The notes: generated by a model from the sequence alone, not told the origin. Positions 53,345 through 62,871 are shown, counted from the stretch's first letter. The stretch is 64,000 nucleotides of DNA from GCA-2718035 sp964435285 (GCA_964435285.1 CAYSYA010000005.1:74856-138855), one strand, 5' to 3'. Numbers and translations are program-made.

Positions 53345-54016
53345 ATTCTTTTTGAAAAGAACTTCATCAATCATACCATATGACTTTGCTTCAGATGAAG
53401 TCATCCAATAATCTCTATCAGAATCTTTTTCAACTTGATCAAAACTTTTGTTCGAATGTTTAGAAATTATATCATATAGTTCTTTTTTTAACTTTTGTAT
53501 TTCTTTTGCAGTAATTTCAATATCAGAAGCTTGACCTTGAACTCCACCAAGAGGTTGATGAATCATTACTCTCGAGTGCTTTAAAGCAGATCTTTTACCT
53601 TTTTCTCCAGCGCATAACAAAACAGCAGCCATAGATGCCGCCATGCCTGTACAAATAGTTGATATAGGTGGTGTCACTAATTGCATAGTATCATATATAC
53701 CTAATCCAGCATACACCTGACCCCCTGGAGAATTAATATATAAGTTTACTTCTTGTTTACTATCAGTTGACTCTAAAAAAAGAAGTTGAGCTTGAATTAT
53801 ATTAGCCACATAGTCATTAATGGGAACGCCTAAAAAAATTATTCTATCCATCATTAACCTAGAAAAAACATCCATCGTAGCAACATTCATTTTTCGTTCC
53901 TCAGTAATTGTGGGAGAAATATAATTTGAATACATCGAAGAATATGTATCTAGAGTTAAGCTATTTATTCCTAGATGTTTAGTAGCAAACTTTTTAAATT
54001 CATTTGTTTGTGACAT
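53339..54016 (-). CDS. clpP: ATP-dependent Clp protease proteolytic subunit
   Basis: Serine protease forming the tetradecameric chamber used with ClpX or ClpA. The 225 aa include the region after the N-terminal propeptide-like segment, RIIFLGVPINDYVANIIQAQ, NSPGGQVYAGLGIYDTMQ, nucleophile Ser128 in CTGMAASMAAVLLCAGEKGK and His153 in MIHQPLGGVQG. It starts 11 bases after the tig stop, so tig and clpP are co-transcribed. clpX, which often follows, is absent here; folA lies convergently instead. Confidence 0.95.
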   Translation of the reverse strand: MSQTNEFKKFATKHLGINSLTLDTYSSMYSNYISPTITEERKMNVATMDVFSRLMMDRIIFLGVPINDYVANIIQAQLLFLESTDSKQEVNLYINSPGGQVYAGLGIYDTMQLVTPPISTICTGMAASMAAVLLCAGEKGKRSALKHSRVMIHQPLGGVQGQASDIEITAKEIQKLKKELYDIISKHSNKSFDQVEKDSDRDYWMTSSEAKSYGMIDEVLFKKNS

Positions 54017-54027
54017 AGAGTAAATTT

Positions 54028-55362
54028 TTAAGCTAATTTAGTAAAATCATCCAAAGAAATAGACTTTTTAATAATCTTGGTCTTGTTTTTTAAATGCTCA
54101 ATGACTTTTTTGTTGATAATTTGATCTATAATTCTTTGTTTTTCTTCTTTATTTTTTAATAAGTTATTAGCAAACTCATTTAACTCATTATCATTTTTAG
54201 TCATTCCATACTGTTTAAATTGCAAACCTAAAATAGACTTGGATTCCTCTAAAATCAATTCTTCTGAAATTTCTATTTTATCATCTGTCATAATCTTTTC
54301 CTTAATCAACTCCCATTGAAAGGATTTTTTATAAGACTCGTATTGCTTTTCTAATTCTTTTTCTTCCATTTTTTTCTCAGCATTACTATTTAACCATTTT
54401 TTTAAAAAATTATCAGGTAATTCAATTTTTGAATTTTCAATTATAAAATCTAATGAATCTTTAAAAAATTTATTATCAGAATGAGAGAGGTACATGTTTT
54501 GAAAATTAATCGATAGTTCCTTCCTCATTTCCTCTTCTGATTTAATGTCTTTTTCAGGAAAAGCTTTTTTGAAAAAGTCCTTATTTAAATCAGATGGCTC
54601 AGTTCTTTTAATTGACTGAATTTTACAAGAAAATTTATTACTTATATTATTTAATAATTGTTTATCAACTCCTAAAAAAGAAGCTAGATCTAATTCATTA
54701 GTAAATGCTTTTTTGGGATCAAAGTTTATAACATCTCCTTTTTTTGAATTTAAAACTTGTTTTTTAAATTTATCGTCCTCAATTTTTGAAACAAGAATAG
54801 AAGAACTATGTGAAATTATATCTTTATTTTTTTCTTTACTATCATCAATCTCATCAATCTTAACAAATAATACATCATCTTTTTTTACTTTATCTGGAAA
54901 AATGTTTTTTCCAAATCTCATTCTTAAATCTGAAATATTATCATCCAATTGTTTTTTATCAACCTTTATTTCGTAGAATTTTACATCTTTTTGTTTAGGG
55001 TAAACAATTTTAAAACTTGGTTTATATCCTAAATCATATTCAAAAACATAATCATCGTCTGAGGACCAATCAACTTTTGATTCTTTGGGTATAGGATAAC
55101 CAAATATTGGTAACTTATTTTTCTGTAAGTAATCAGTAAGTTCTTTTGAAATGATTTTATTGATTTCCTCAACTTTAATACTCGTTCCATATTTTTTCTT
55201 AATTAAAGAAACAGGAACATTCCCAGATCTAAATCCTGGCATATTTATTTTTTTTCTATATCCTTTAATTGCATCATTAACTTGAGTTTGATACTCATCT
55301 GACTGAATATGAACTTTTAGAGTCCCATATAAATTATTTATTTTATCCTCAGTAATCTTCAT
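54028..55362 (-). CDS. tig: Trigger factor
   Basis: Ribosome-associated chaperone and prolyl isomerase-like protein of about 444 aa. The ribosome-binding N-terminal domain has the GFRxGxxP-type signature in MPGFRSGNVPVSLIKKKYG; a divergent PPIase region and a long Lys/Glu-rich helical C-terminal domain follow. I place the start at ATG 55362 (MKITEDKINNLYG), since the ATG at 55392 adds a poly-Lys tail read from an A-run. Bacteroidota trigger factors diverge strongly in the PPIase part, as seen here. Confidence 0.9.
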   Translation of the reverse strand: MKITEDKINNLYGTLKVHIQSDEYQTQVNDAIKGYRKKINMPGFRSGNVPVSLIKKKYGTSIKVEEINKIISKELTDYLQKNKLPIFGYPIPKESKVDWSSDDDYVFEYDLGYKPSFKIVYPKQKDVKFYEIKVDKKQLDDNISDLRMRFGKNIFPDKVKKDDVLFVKIDEIDDSKEKNKDIISHSSSILVSKIEDDKFKKQVLNSKKGDVINFDPKKAFTNELDLASFLGVDKQLLNNISNKFSCKIQSIKRTEPSDLNKDFFKKAFPEKDIKSEEEMRKELSINFQNMYLSHSDNKFFKDSLDFIIENSKIELPDNFLKKWLNSNAEKKMEEKELEKQYESYKKSFQWELIKEKIMTDDKIEISEELILEESKSILGLQFKQYGMTKNDNELNEFANNLLKNKEEKQRIIDQIINKKVIEHLKNKTKIIKKSISLDDFTKLA

Positions 55363-55381
55363 TTTTTTTTTTTTTGAATGC

Positions 55382-55389
55382 CAAATATA
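55382..55389 (-). promoter_or_regulatory. Candidate -7 element for tig-clpP
   Basis: The minus strand reads TATATTTG (TAnnTTTG), 19 bases before the preferred tig ATG at 55362. Its proximity supports that start over the ATG at 55392, which would lie upstream of the box. Confidence 0.45.
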
Positions 55390-55415
55390 CATACTTTAAA
55401 AGAAAATATATTAAC

Positions 55416-55423
55416 TATCTTTG
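55416..55423 (+). promoter_or_regulatory. Candidate -7 element for the 55441-59892 secreted-protein operon
   Basis: TATCTTTG matches TAnnTTTG and ends 17 bases before the ATG at 55441. A weak TTT-rich segment near 55395 is the only -33 candidate. Confidence 0.45.
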
Positions 55424-55440
55424 AATATAAAATTTGAGCT

Positions 55441-57999
55441 ATGAAATTAGATAAATGTTTAATACTTTTTTTCTTAACAAATTTTTTATTCAGTCAAAAT
55501 ATTGTTTGGGAAAATGATTTTGATTTTATTAAAAGTAACTCTTCTCCAAGAAGTATTGATTTAAATTCAGATGGAATTGAAGATATAGTTTTAGGAGGTG
55601 GTGTTGATGGTATTCCTAGCCCCTTTGGAGCTATGGCAATTAATGGGGCTAATGGGGAAATTTTATGGACTAAAGAAAACGGCAATGAATGGTTCTTGAG
55701 TGCTCAAAGCTATGATCAAAATGAAGATAATATTCCTGACATATTAATTGGTGGAAGGGACGCTGAACTTAAATTAATTAATGGATCTAATGGGGATCTT
55801 ATTTGGGAATTTTGGGAAAGCGATGAAAATCCAAATGAATACGGTTGGTATAATTTTTATAATCCTCAAATTATTACTGATATAAATAATGATAACTACT
55901 CTGATATTTTATGCGCTAATGGTGGTGATCATTCTTTAGATGCAATTGAAACAGATAGGCCTCCAGGGCACATTATGATTTTAGATGCAATATCAGGAAA
56001 TACACTAAAAAGTGCTGTTGTTCCAGACTCAAATGAAACATATATGTCTCCATTATTTTTTGATAACAAAATATTATTTGGAACTGGAGGTGAAACAATT
56101 GAAGGTAATTTATGGATGGCAGATTTTAATGATTTATTAAATGAGGACCTTTCAAATTCTATTCCTTTGATTTCTAATTTAGAATTAGGCATGATTGCTC
56201 CACCCTCTTTAGGTCATTTAAATAATGATAATATTCTTGATATTGTAGCCCAAAGTTTTGACGGTAAAATTACAGCAATTGATGGAAATACTTTAGAAAT
56301 ACTTTGGCAAGTTATAATTCCGGGAACAGAGAGTGCAGCATCTCCAATTATTGGAAATTTTTCAGGAAATGACCACAATGCAGATGTATTTGCCACATTA
56401 TATGTAGGAGCAGAATCATCTTATTCTGATTTTTATCAATTAATGATAAATGGGAATACCGGAGAAATTGAATTCATGGATAGTATTGGTGATTTTAATT
56501 TCTCAACTCCTGTGGCTTTTGATTCAAATCAAAATGGAAAAGATGAAGTTTTAATTTCTGTAACAAACAATATTAATGGAAATTGGCAACATGAACTTGT
56601 ACTTTTAGATTTTATAAATAATACTAATACCAATATATATTCAACAGATGGAGGAGACATTTGGTCTACTCCCTACATTAAAGATATTGATAATAATGGG
56701 TTAATTGATATAGTTTTTACAACTCAACTTGACAATCCATTTGTTAGTTCTGGTATAAGAGTAACAAGAATTGAAACAACTTTTACACCTCCACCATTTG
56801 AAATTGCCTGGGGAAGTTACATGGGAAATAACTATGATGGTATTTATCAGCTTAACTATGGAGATTGTAATGTTGACATGCACCTTTTTGCATTTCCTGG
56901 TACAGCTTGCCCGGGAGAAAATAACGGTTCAATTAATCTATATTTAGGACCAGATGGTCTTGGCTCCCCACCATATAGTTATTACTGGTCTAATGGGTCA
57001 ACAACTGAAGACTTAGAAAATATTCCATCAGGAGAATACAGTGTTATCGTAATAGACTCCAATGGCTGCTCTGATACAATTTCAACTATTGTTCCAGAAT
57101 ATGAAAGTATTAGTTTTTCTCAAGCCCCATCATGCCCGGGAGGAAATGATGGTTGGGCATATATGAGTTCTAGTGGATGTTCTTGTAATTCCAGTAATTG
57201 TCAATTTACATGGTCTATTGGTGATTCAATAATAGTACAAGGAGATGGCAGCTCAACTGCAGAAACATATAAATATCTATTTAACTTAACGCCGGGAACA
57301 TATACATCAACAATTACACATCCTGATGGTTGTATTCTTCAAGAAGATATCGTTGTTCCTGAAGCATCACCTTTATACTCTGATATATTCATAAATAATG
57401 ACTGCAATCCAGAAAATGGTGTAATTGAAATCATACCATCTAACGATGATGTTACAATATTATGGGACCTTGGAAGTACTGAGTTTTTATTAGAAAATTT
57501 GATAGCTGGAAACTACACTGCTATTATTTCTGATTCTTTGTGCTCTGATACATTATCACTAGAAATTCCTGAGTTATTTTTAGATGAATGCGGAAACTGT
57601 GATGAAGACCCAGGAAATGATTGTATTTTAGGTTGTACTAATTCTTTAGCGTGTAATTATAATGAAATTGCTACTGATGATGATGGTTCTTGTATATATA
57701 CAGATCAAATATGTGAATCTTGTGAAGATGGTGTCATAGTAGATAATGACTTTGATGATGATTCAATTTGTGATGATATTGATAATTGCCCTGAGGTTTA
57801 TAATCCTAATCAAGAAGATTTTAATTCAGATAATATTGGAGATGCTTGCGATGGTATAGGATTACTTGAAAATCAAAATAGAAAAAATTTAATTAAAGTA
57901 GTTGATATTTTAGGTAGAGATTTTTCTTTAAAGACTAAATCAAATTTTTTATTATTCCTCTATGATGATGGTAGTGTTGAAAAAAAATATAAAAAATAA
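55441..57999 (+). CDS. Large secreted FG-GAP/VCBS and SprB-repeat protein with short sorting-like tail
   Basis: An 852-aa protein with signal peptide MKLDKCLILFFLTNFLFSQ. Residues ~30-450 contain repeated FG-GAP/VCBS-like blades with calcium-type Asp loops (DLNSDGIEDIVLGGG, DQNEDNIPDILIGG, NNDNILDIVAQ, DIDNNGLIDIVF), probably a beta-propeller. A SprB-type repeat follows (PYSYYWSNGSTTEDLENIP, SGEYSVIVIDSNGCSDT). Then comes one GCTNxxACNYNxxAxxDDGSC module and a TSP3-like Asp segment. The last ~38 residues (LIKVVDILGRDFS ... FLYDDGSVEKKYKK) form the short tail shared with three other window proteins. Cell-surface role; ligand unknown. The kelch gene starts at the next base after its stop. Confidence 0.8.
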   Translation: MKLDKCLILFFLTNFLFSQNIVWENDFDFIKSNSSPRSIDLNSDGIEDIVLGGGVDGIPSPFGAMAINGANGEILWTKENGNEWFLSAQSYDQNEDNIPDILIGGRDAELKLINGSNGDLIWEFWESDENPNEYGWYNFYNPQIITDINNDNYSDILCANGGDHSLDAIETDRPPGHIMILDAISGNTLKSAVVPDSNETYMSPLFFDNKILFGTGGETIEGNLWMADFNDLLNEDLSNSIPLISNLELGMIAPPSLGHLNNDNILDIVAQSFDGKITAIDGNTLEILWQVIIPGTESAASPIIGNFSGNDHNADVFATLYVGAESSYSDFYQLMINGNTGEIEFMDSIGDFNFSTPVAFDSNQNGKDEVLISVTNNINGNWQHELVLLDFINNTNTNIYSTDGGDIWSTPYIKDIDNNGLIDIVFTTQLDNPFVSSGIRVTRIETTFTPPPFEIAWGSYMGNNYDGIYQLNYGDCNVDMHLFAFPGTACPGENNGSINLYLGPDGLGSPPYSYYWSNGSTTEDLENIPSGEYSVIVIDSNGCSDTISTIVPEYESISFSQAPSCPGGNDGWAYMSSSGCSCNSSNCQFTWSIGDSIIVQGDGSSTAETYKYLFNLTPGTYTSTITHPDGCILQEDIVVPEASPLYSDIFINNDCNPENGVIEIIPSNDDVTILWDLGSTEFLLENLIAGNYTAIISDSLCSDTLSLEIPELFLDECGNCDEDPGNDCILGCTNSLACNYNEIATDDDGSCIYTDQICESCEDGVIVDNDFDDDSICDDIDNCPEVYNPNQEDFNSDNIGDACDGIGLLENQNRKNLIKVVDILGRDFSLKTKSNFLLFLYDDGSVEKKYKK

Positions 58000-59892
58000 A
58001 TGAAACAATTTGCTTTAATTTTAATCTTTCCCTTTTTTGCGACTTCTCAAAGTTGGATATTTTCAGGTTCTTATCCAGGAGATGCAAGACATCATCCTGT
58101 AACTTTTTCAAATGATAAATATGGTTTTATAATTGCTGGACAAAATGGTAATGGTCAATATCTTGATGACGTATTTAAGTACAACTCTGAACTTGAAAGT
58201 TGGGAACAACTAGACAACTTTCCTGGTGGCCCTAGAGGATATTCTTATGGAGTAGCAAATTCAACTCATGGTTATGTTGGTTTTGGAAGTAATGATAATG
58301 GATACCCAAATGATTGGTGGAGATATAATTTTGTAGAAGAATCATGGGAGCAATTGGCCAATTTCCCAGATCTTGGCCGAAATCATCCTGCTATGATAAT
58401 AGTTGAAAATAAAGTGTTTATGGGCCTGGGGAGTGCAGACGGAGAGAATTTTGGTGATTGGTGGGAGTATAATATTCTTACTGATTCATGGTCACAAAAA
58501 GCAAGTTTTAATTTTGGTGATAGACATCATCCATTTTATTTTTCAATTAACAATACTCCTTATGTAGGCTTTGGTCATGGAGATTATATAAATGATAACA
58601 TTACTATTTATAAAGATTTTTATAAATACGAGGCAAGTTCAAATCAATGGATTCAATTAAATGACTTTCCCTCTGAAGGAAGAGTAGCTGGAACACAATT
58701 TTCTTTTAACGGAAAAGGATATGTTTTGAGTGGTGATGGTGATGATCATGGCCCCCTTGATAGTGGTGAGCTTTGGGAATATGATCCAGAAAACGACAAT
58801 TGGACTCAATTAACTTCGCATCCTGGTGGTGCTAGATGGGCACCAGGATCTTTTGTCATAGACTGTAATGTATTTTTAACTTCTGGTTATGAGGCAGAGA
58901 CAGACACGTATTATAATGATATAATTAAATTAAAAATAAGTGAAGACTGTGGCTGCACAAATGAAAACGCATTTAATTATAACGATAATGCTACTTTAGA
59001 TGATAATAGCTGTTGTTATGTTTCAGGTTGTACAGAAGAAATCGCTTATAATTATAATCCGGACGCTTGTTTTGATGATGGTAGTTGCACTCCAATTATT
59101 TTAGGTTGTAACAACCCCCTATCTTCAAATTATAATCCTGAAGCAAATTCGCTATCTGCTTTTGCTGGACCTAATTACATTGATTTAGGTCCTGGTGGTT
59201 ATCATTATAATGATTTGTGGGATATGACATTTAACTGTATTGAAGAAGTAATAATTAAATCTATAGATTTATATGCTGAAAACTCTTTTAATACTACAGT
59301 CGAAATATTAGATGATAATAATAATCAAATTTATTCTCAAAATATTAGTTTGATTGAAGGCTTAAATCAAATTGAATTAAATTATTTAATAAATCCTGGT
59401 GATAATTATAAAATAGGTATTAATGGTGACAATCAGGGTCTTTATAGGAATAATAGTTTAGTTGAAAATACTCTACCATTAAATTTATTAAATATTATTG
59501 AGATAACATCTAACACAACTGATAGCCCATTAGATTATTATTACTATTTCTACAATTGGCAATTAGAAAAAGAATGTGATAACATTATTGACTTAAGTTG
59601 TACCGATGAATTGGCATGTAATTATTTAAACCCTATTTTCTTAAATGATTCTACTTGCTTATACCCTTTTGATGAATGCATTTCTAGTATATTGGAAAGT
59701 GGAGATTTTATATACGGAACCTATGATGAAAATTGCAATTGTATAGAGCAATCATCAAATATTTTAGAATCAAATCAATTCAAAAAAGTCATCAAAACAA
59801 TTAATCTCTTAGGTCAAGAAAGTCATATAAAACACTTTTTGATACTGATTTATGAAGATGGAAGTGTTGAGAGAAAAGTTGAAATAAAATAA
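58000..59892 (+). CDS. Secreted kelch-repeat protein with Cys modules and short sorting-like tail
   Basis: A 630-aa protein with signal peptide MKQFALILIFPFFATSQ. About six kelch motifs cover residues ~20-315 (e.g. ESWEQLANFPDLGRNHPAMI, NDNWTQLTSHPGGARW), giving a probable six-bladed propeller. Two good GCTxxxAxNYNxxAxxDD(G/N)SC modules (~322-370), a degenerate one (LGCNNPLSSNYNPEANS) and a beta-rich insert with a last Cys module near 555 follow. The C-terminus (VIKTINLLGQES ... LIYEDGSVERKVEIK) is the short tail. It begins directly after the previous stop, so the two are one transcript. It abuts the convergent gene at 59893 with no gap. Confidence 0.8.
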   Translation: MKQFALILIFPFFATSQSWIFSGSYPGDARHHPVTFSNDKYGFIIAGQNGNGQYLDDVFKYNSELESWEQLDNFPGGPRGYSYGVANSTHGYVGFGSNDNGYPNDWWRYNFVEESWEQLANFPDLGRNHPAMIIVENKVFMGLGSADGENFGDWWEYNILTDSWSQKASFNFGDRHHPFYFSINNTPYVGFGHGDYINDNITIYKDFYKYEASSNQWIQLNDFPSEGRVAGTQFSFNGKGYVLSGDGDDHGPLDSGELWEYDPENDNWTQLTSHPGGARWAPGSFVIDCNVFLTSGYEAETDTYYNDIIKLKISEDCGCTNENAFNYNDNATLDDNSCCYVSGCTEEIAYNYNPDACFDDGSCTPIILGCNNPLSSNYNPEANSLSAFAGPNYIDLGPGGYHYNDLWDMTFNCIEEVIIKSIDLYAENSFNTTVEILDDNNNQIYSQNISLIEGLNQIELNYLINPGDNYKIGINGDNQGLYRNNSLVENTLPLNLLNIIEITSNTTDSPLDYYYYFYNWQLEKECDNIIDLSCTDELACNYLNPIFLNDSTCLYPFDECISSILESGDFIYGTYDENCNCIEQSSNILESNQFKKVIKTINLLGQESHIKHFLILIYEDGSVERKVEIK

Positions 59893-61275
59893 TTATTTAA
59901 TAACAGTTATTGGGATAACTCGAATATTACTATGTTCCTCAACGCTTAAATAATATAAACCCGGATTTTTATTTATACTTAAATTGATATTATGTAGCCC
60001 TGATGATAATTCAGTATTTAATAAAGATTCTCTTTTTCCAACATTGTCAATCAAATAAATTTCGACTAATCCATCCTCTAATACCTCTATATTAATTACT
60101 GTATTCCTTGATAGTGGATTAGGAAAACAATTTATAAAGGAGGGTTTTATTTGATTATTAATTTCTACAATTTCTCCCGAAATATTTATTCCATTAGTTT
60201 TATAATAATCAGTTCCCTCTAACCAATTAAGGACATTAATTTCTACTTCTTTTTTTTGGTAACTATCCCATATTATAAATCTAAAGGGCTCTAAGTCAAC
60301 CATTCCATCTTTAACATCAGTAAATACATCGTCTCCCCAAACTGTAATAGCTAAATTATTATCTTCAAAAATTTGACGACCTACCAAATTATTTTGTGAA
60401 TCAAAAACAGCGATTTCATCACCATATTTCATAAATGATTTTAAAACTTCATATGAAAATCCCAAAGTCATATTTTTGTCTGTAATTTTTGGCTTATTAA
60501 AATAAAAGCTATTTTCAAATGTGTAAACTGGCGCCCTCAAAGCTTCTTCAATTTGATTGTTTAAAAAAGTAAAATTAAAATCTGAATTTGATTTTATTGC
60601 ATAGGCTTCTCCAGGTAAAAAATAATCAATAGTATTTATTGATAAATATGGCCAAAAAACATTTGCATTTTCATCTTTAACAAGTATTATATTTTCTATT
60701 ACTGGAGCTAAAGATTCTTCAATTAATACAGGTTCATAATACAAACAACCTAAAATATTCCAATCTTCATTTATAGAAACAGTTGGATTAATTTGTTTAT
60801 ATCCATTAATAGTTAATGTTTGGTTTGTATTCATTTTTATTTGATAACCTTCACCATAATTATGTCCATTAATTCCATTAATTCCAAAAAAAGGCCAATA
60901 AACTTCTCCATATTGATCTTTAAGAATAACTACTTCTTCATTGATTTGAGAAAATATATCTTCCATATTAGTATCCATGGGAGATAAAAAAGTTGACCAG
61001 TAACTCCATCCTTGAGGTAAATTAATTTGCTGATTAAAAATTACACAATCAAAAGAACATACTAAATCAGCTGCAATATTTTGAAAACCCTGATGTAAAT
61101 CATAATTTGATTGATTAAAATCATAAACTATAGCTTCGCCTAATGTAGATGAAAGAGTTTTATTATTTGAAAAAAAATTACCTGATGAACTAAAAACATT
61201 AGCATCCAAAGTTTGAGAAAAAATATAATTAGTTAGAAAAAATAATAAAAAAACAAAATTCATTAAGTAATTCAT
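59893..61275 (-). CDS. Secreted protein with classical T9SS type A sorting domain and an internal duplication
   Basis: A 460-aa protein with signal peptide (MNFVFLLFFLTNYIFSQ after an upstream Met). The mature N-terminus SSSGNFFSNNKTLSSTLGEA is of a kind often found in T9SS cargo. The middle has a two-fold repeat of about 70-75 residues: VVILKDQYGEVYWPFFGING...GEGYQIKMN and IILVKDENANVFWPYLSINT...GEAYAIKSN. The C-terminal ~80 residues are a type A sorting domain with FINCFPNPLSRNTVINI, IYLIDNVGKR and SGLHNINLSINKNPGLYYLSV. It overlaps the upstream gene by 4 bases. Function beyond surface location is unknown. Confidence 0.78.
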   Translation of the reverse strand: MNYLMNFVFLLFFLTNYIFSQTLDANVFSSSGNFFSNNKTLSSTLGEAIVYDFNQSNYDLHQGFQNIAADLVCSFDCVIFNQQINLPQGWSYWSTFLSPMDTNMEDIFSQINEEVVILKDQYGEVYWPFFGINGINGHNYGEGYQIKMNTNQTLTINGYKQINPTVSINEDWNILGCLYYEPVLIEESLAPVIENIILVKDENANVFWPYLSINTIDYFLPGEAYAIKSNSDFNFTFLNNQIEEALRAPVYTFENSFYFNKPKITDKNMTLGFSYEVLKSFMKYGDEIAVFDSQNNLVGRQIFEDNNLAITVWGDDVFTDVKDGMVDLEPFRFIIWDSYQKKEVEINVLNWLEGTDYYKTNGINISGEIVEINNQIKPSFINCFPNPLSRNTVINIEVLEDGLVEIYLIDNVGKRESLLNTELSSGLHNINLSINKNPGLYYLSVEEHSNIRVIPITVIK

Positions 61276-62291
61276 TGCTGTGAAATTGATTCTTGAATTT
61301 CTTGGATTAATTGGTTCATATTATTGATGTTATTTTGCATATCAGAAATTTGATTTTGCAGACTTATATTTTCGTAAATACTTTCTTCTAAAGCTAAAAT
61401 TATCGAATTAATTAAATTTACTTGACTTTGTAAATTATCATTATTTGAATTTACAATTTCTTGAAGATTATAAAATGCATCTGAATTAAAGTTTACATTT
61501 TGTTGTAATAAAGTCACATTATCAATGATTTCATTTATTTCAGATTGAAAATAATTTATATTTTCAGTAAACGCTGAATTCATTTGAAGAACAATACCAT
61601 CATCTTGCATATCAACGTAATTTTTAGTTGATACATTAGATGGTTCAATCGGATCAAAACTGTTAATTCTACCTTGAACATCTAAAATATCAGAATCAAA
61701 TTGCATAAATAAATTTTCATTATTTATAAACTTAACTTCATTAAAATTAAACTTCAAAGTTGCATTGTCAGAACCAATATCAATATTGTCAGAATTTAAG
61801 TTAATTTCAGATGAAGAATTTATGTGAATTTTACTTTCTTGATTAACAGGGCTAACTATATTATTTTCTTCAGTCCATTTTTGATCACCTGATGAATTTG
61901 AAAAAAATGCGTATGGCACACTTAATAACTGTGTTTCCCCAAAATCCATAGGTGGGAGAGGTCCTTCATTGTCAAAATCAATATCAACGGTAATAAAAAT
62001 AGTACCTTCTGTCCAATCAAAGTCAGAAAAAGATGAATTAGAATTATTATTACCTTGTCCAATAATTGTTGTAAAAAGTCCAAAATCATTAGTTTCCAGT
62101 TGATGACTTTCTTCCCATGCTACATTACCAGTTTCTAGTACAATTAATTTAAAAATTACAGTTATTGTTTGATTATCATATAAAACCCCATCAGCATCTC
62201 TAACCACTGCTTGGTAATTGATACCCTGAGGAGCTTGAGCAAATGCAATAGAGCAAATAATAAGAAAAAAACCAATAAATTTAGAATTCAT
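61272..62291 (-). CDS. Secreted Bacteroidota coiled-coil protein of unknown function
   Basis: A 339-aa protein with signal peptide MNSKFIGFFLIICSIAFAQ. The mature part begins APQGINYQAVVRDADG, a very recognisable opening of a secreted protein class in Bacteroidota, and continues with a beta domain to ~135 (TVIFKLIVLETGNVAWEESH, LLSVPYAFFSNSS). Residues ~225-339 are Asn/Gln-rich heptad-like helices that probably form a coiled coil or trimeric stalk. There is no sorting tail of its own. The next gene starts in its stop (4-base overlap) and carries one, so the two proteins may act as a pair on the surface; that is inference. Confidence 0.72.
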   Translation of the reverse strand: MNSKFIGFFLIICSIAFAQAPQGINYQAVVRDADGVLYDNQTITVIFKLIVLETGNVAWEESHQLETNDFGLFTTIIGQGNNNSNSSFSDFDWTEGTIFITVDIDFDNEGPLPPMDFGETQLLSVPYAFFSNSSGDQKWTEENNIVSPVNQESKIHINSSSEINLNSDNIDIGSDNATLKFNFNEVKFINNENLFMQFDSDILDVQGRINSFDPIEPSNVSTKNYVDMQDDGIVLQMNSAFTENINYFQSEINEIIDNVTLLQQNVNFNSDAFYNLQEIVNSNNDNLQSQVNLINSIILALEESIYENISLQNQISDMQNNINNMNQLIQEIQESISQQ

Positions 62292-62310
62292 AACTTTTAC
62301 AATTAAAGTG

Positions 62311-62318
62311 CAAAAATA
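62311..62318 (-). promoter_or_regulatory. Candidate -7 element for the 62291-59893 operon
   Basis: The minus strand reads TATTTTTG (TAnnTTTG), 19 bases before the ATG at 62291. No distinct -33 element is seen. Confidence 0.4.
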
Positions 62319-62321
62319 TCT

Positions 62322-62329
62322 TATATTTG
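62322..62329 (+). promoter_or_regulatory. Candidate -7 element for the 62432 lipoprotein
   Basis: TATATTTG matches TAnnTTTG. A transcript from here would have a leader of roughly 95 bases containing a 15-codon ORF (62374-62421). It overlaps the region used by the opposite-strand promoter. Confidence 0.35.
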
Positions 62330-62431
62330 GATTATAAAACCTGTTAATTTTACATAGTTGTGAACAATCAATTATGAAAAAAGTTTACATTTTAATAATT
62401 AATGTACTAATTGATACTTAAAAATATAATA

Positions 62432-62836
62432 ATGAAACAACTTCAAATCCCTTTTATTTTTATTTTTTCATTCTTCATTTTTTCATGTGAAGATGAAAAA
62501 AATGAAGTTTCTTATCCAAGTATAATTTTTGAAGCTCCTTTAATTGAGAGTTTTTTAATTGGTGAAGACATTAACATTTCTATTTTTGTTAACCACAATG
62601 AAGTAATTGATAATATTAAGTATTATGAAATATTTGACTGTTCTAATGATGATTTTGATTCACTTGTTTTACAAGAATGGGAAAATATTTATGAAAATGA
62701 ATGGTCTTTTAATAAAGTAATTGAAACAACTAACTTACCTGAAAATACTTTATGCTCATGTACAATTCAAATTGAAGCCACTGATTTAAATAACGTAATG
62801 AGTCAAACAGAAATAATGTTAGATATCTCAAATTAA
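62432..62836 (+). CDS. Small hypothetical lipoprotein, Ig-like
   Basis: A 134-aa protein starting at ATG 62432 (MKQLQIPFIFIFSFFIFSC), which gives a proper lipoprotein signal with the lipobox cysteine at residue 19; the upstream TTG at 62411 adds an unlikely N-terminus. The mature part (SIIFEAPLIESFLIGEDINI, then IEATDLNNVMSQTEIMLDIS) has the strand spacing of a single Ig-like domain with a Cys pair (CSC). I recognise no family. It is probably anchored in a membrane and is followed 35 bases later by the esterase gene. Confidence 0.6.
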   Translation: MKQLQIPFIFIFSFFIFSCEDEKNEVSYPSIIFEAPLIESFLIGEDINISIFVNHNEVIDNIKYYEIFDCSNDDFDSLVLQEWENIYENEWSFNKVIETTNLPENTLCSCTIQIEATDLNNVMSQTEIMLDISN

Positions 62837-62871
62837 AAAATAGATTCCTAAATAAATTTTAAGACTTAATT

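Noticed and set aside
58000..59892. Kelch protein as sialic-acid mutarotase NanM
   Set aside because: No nan genes are nearby, and the large Cys-module and tail region is not NanM-like.
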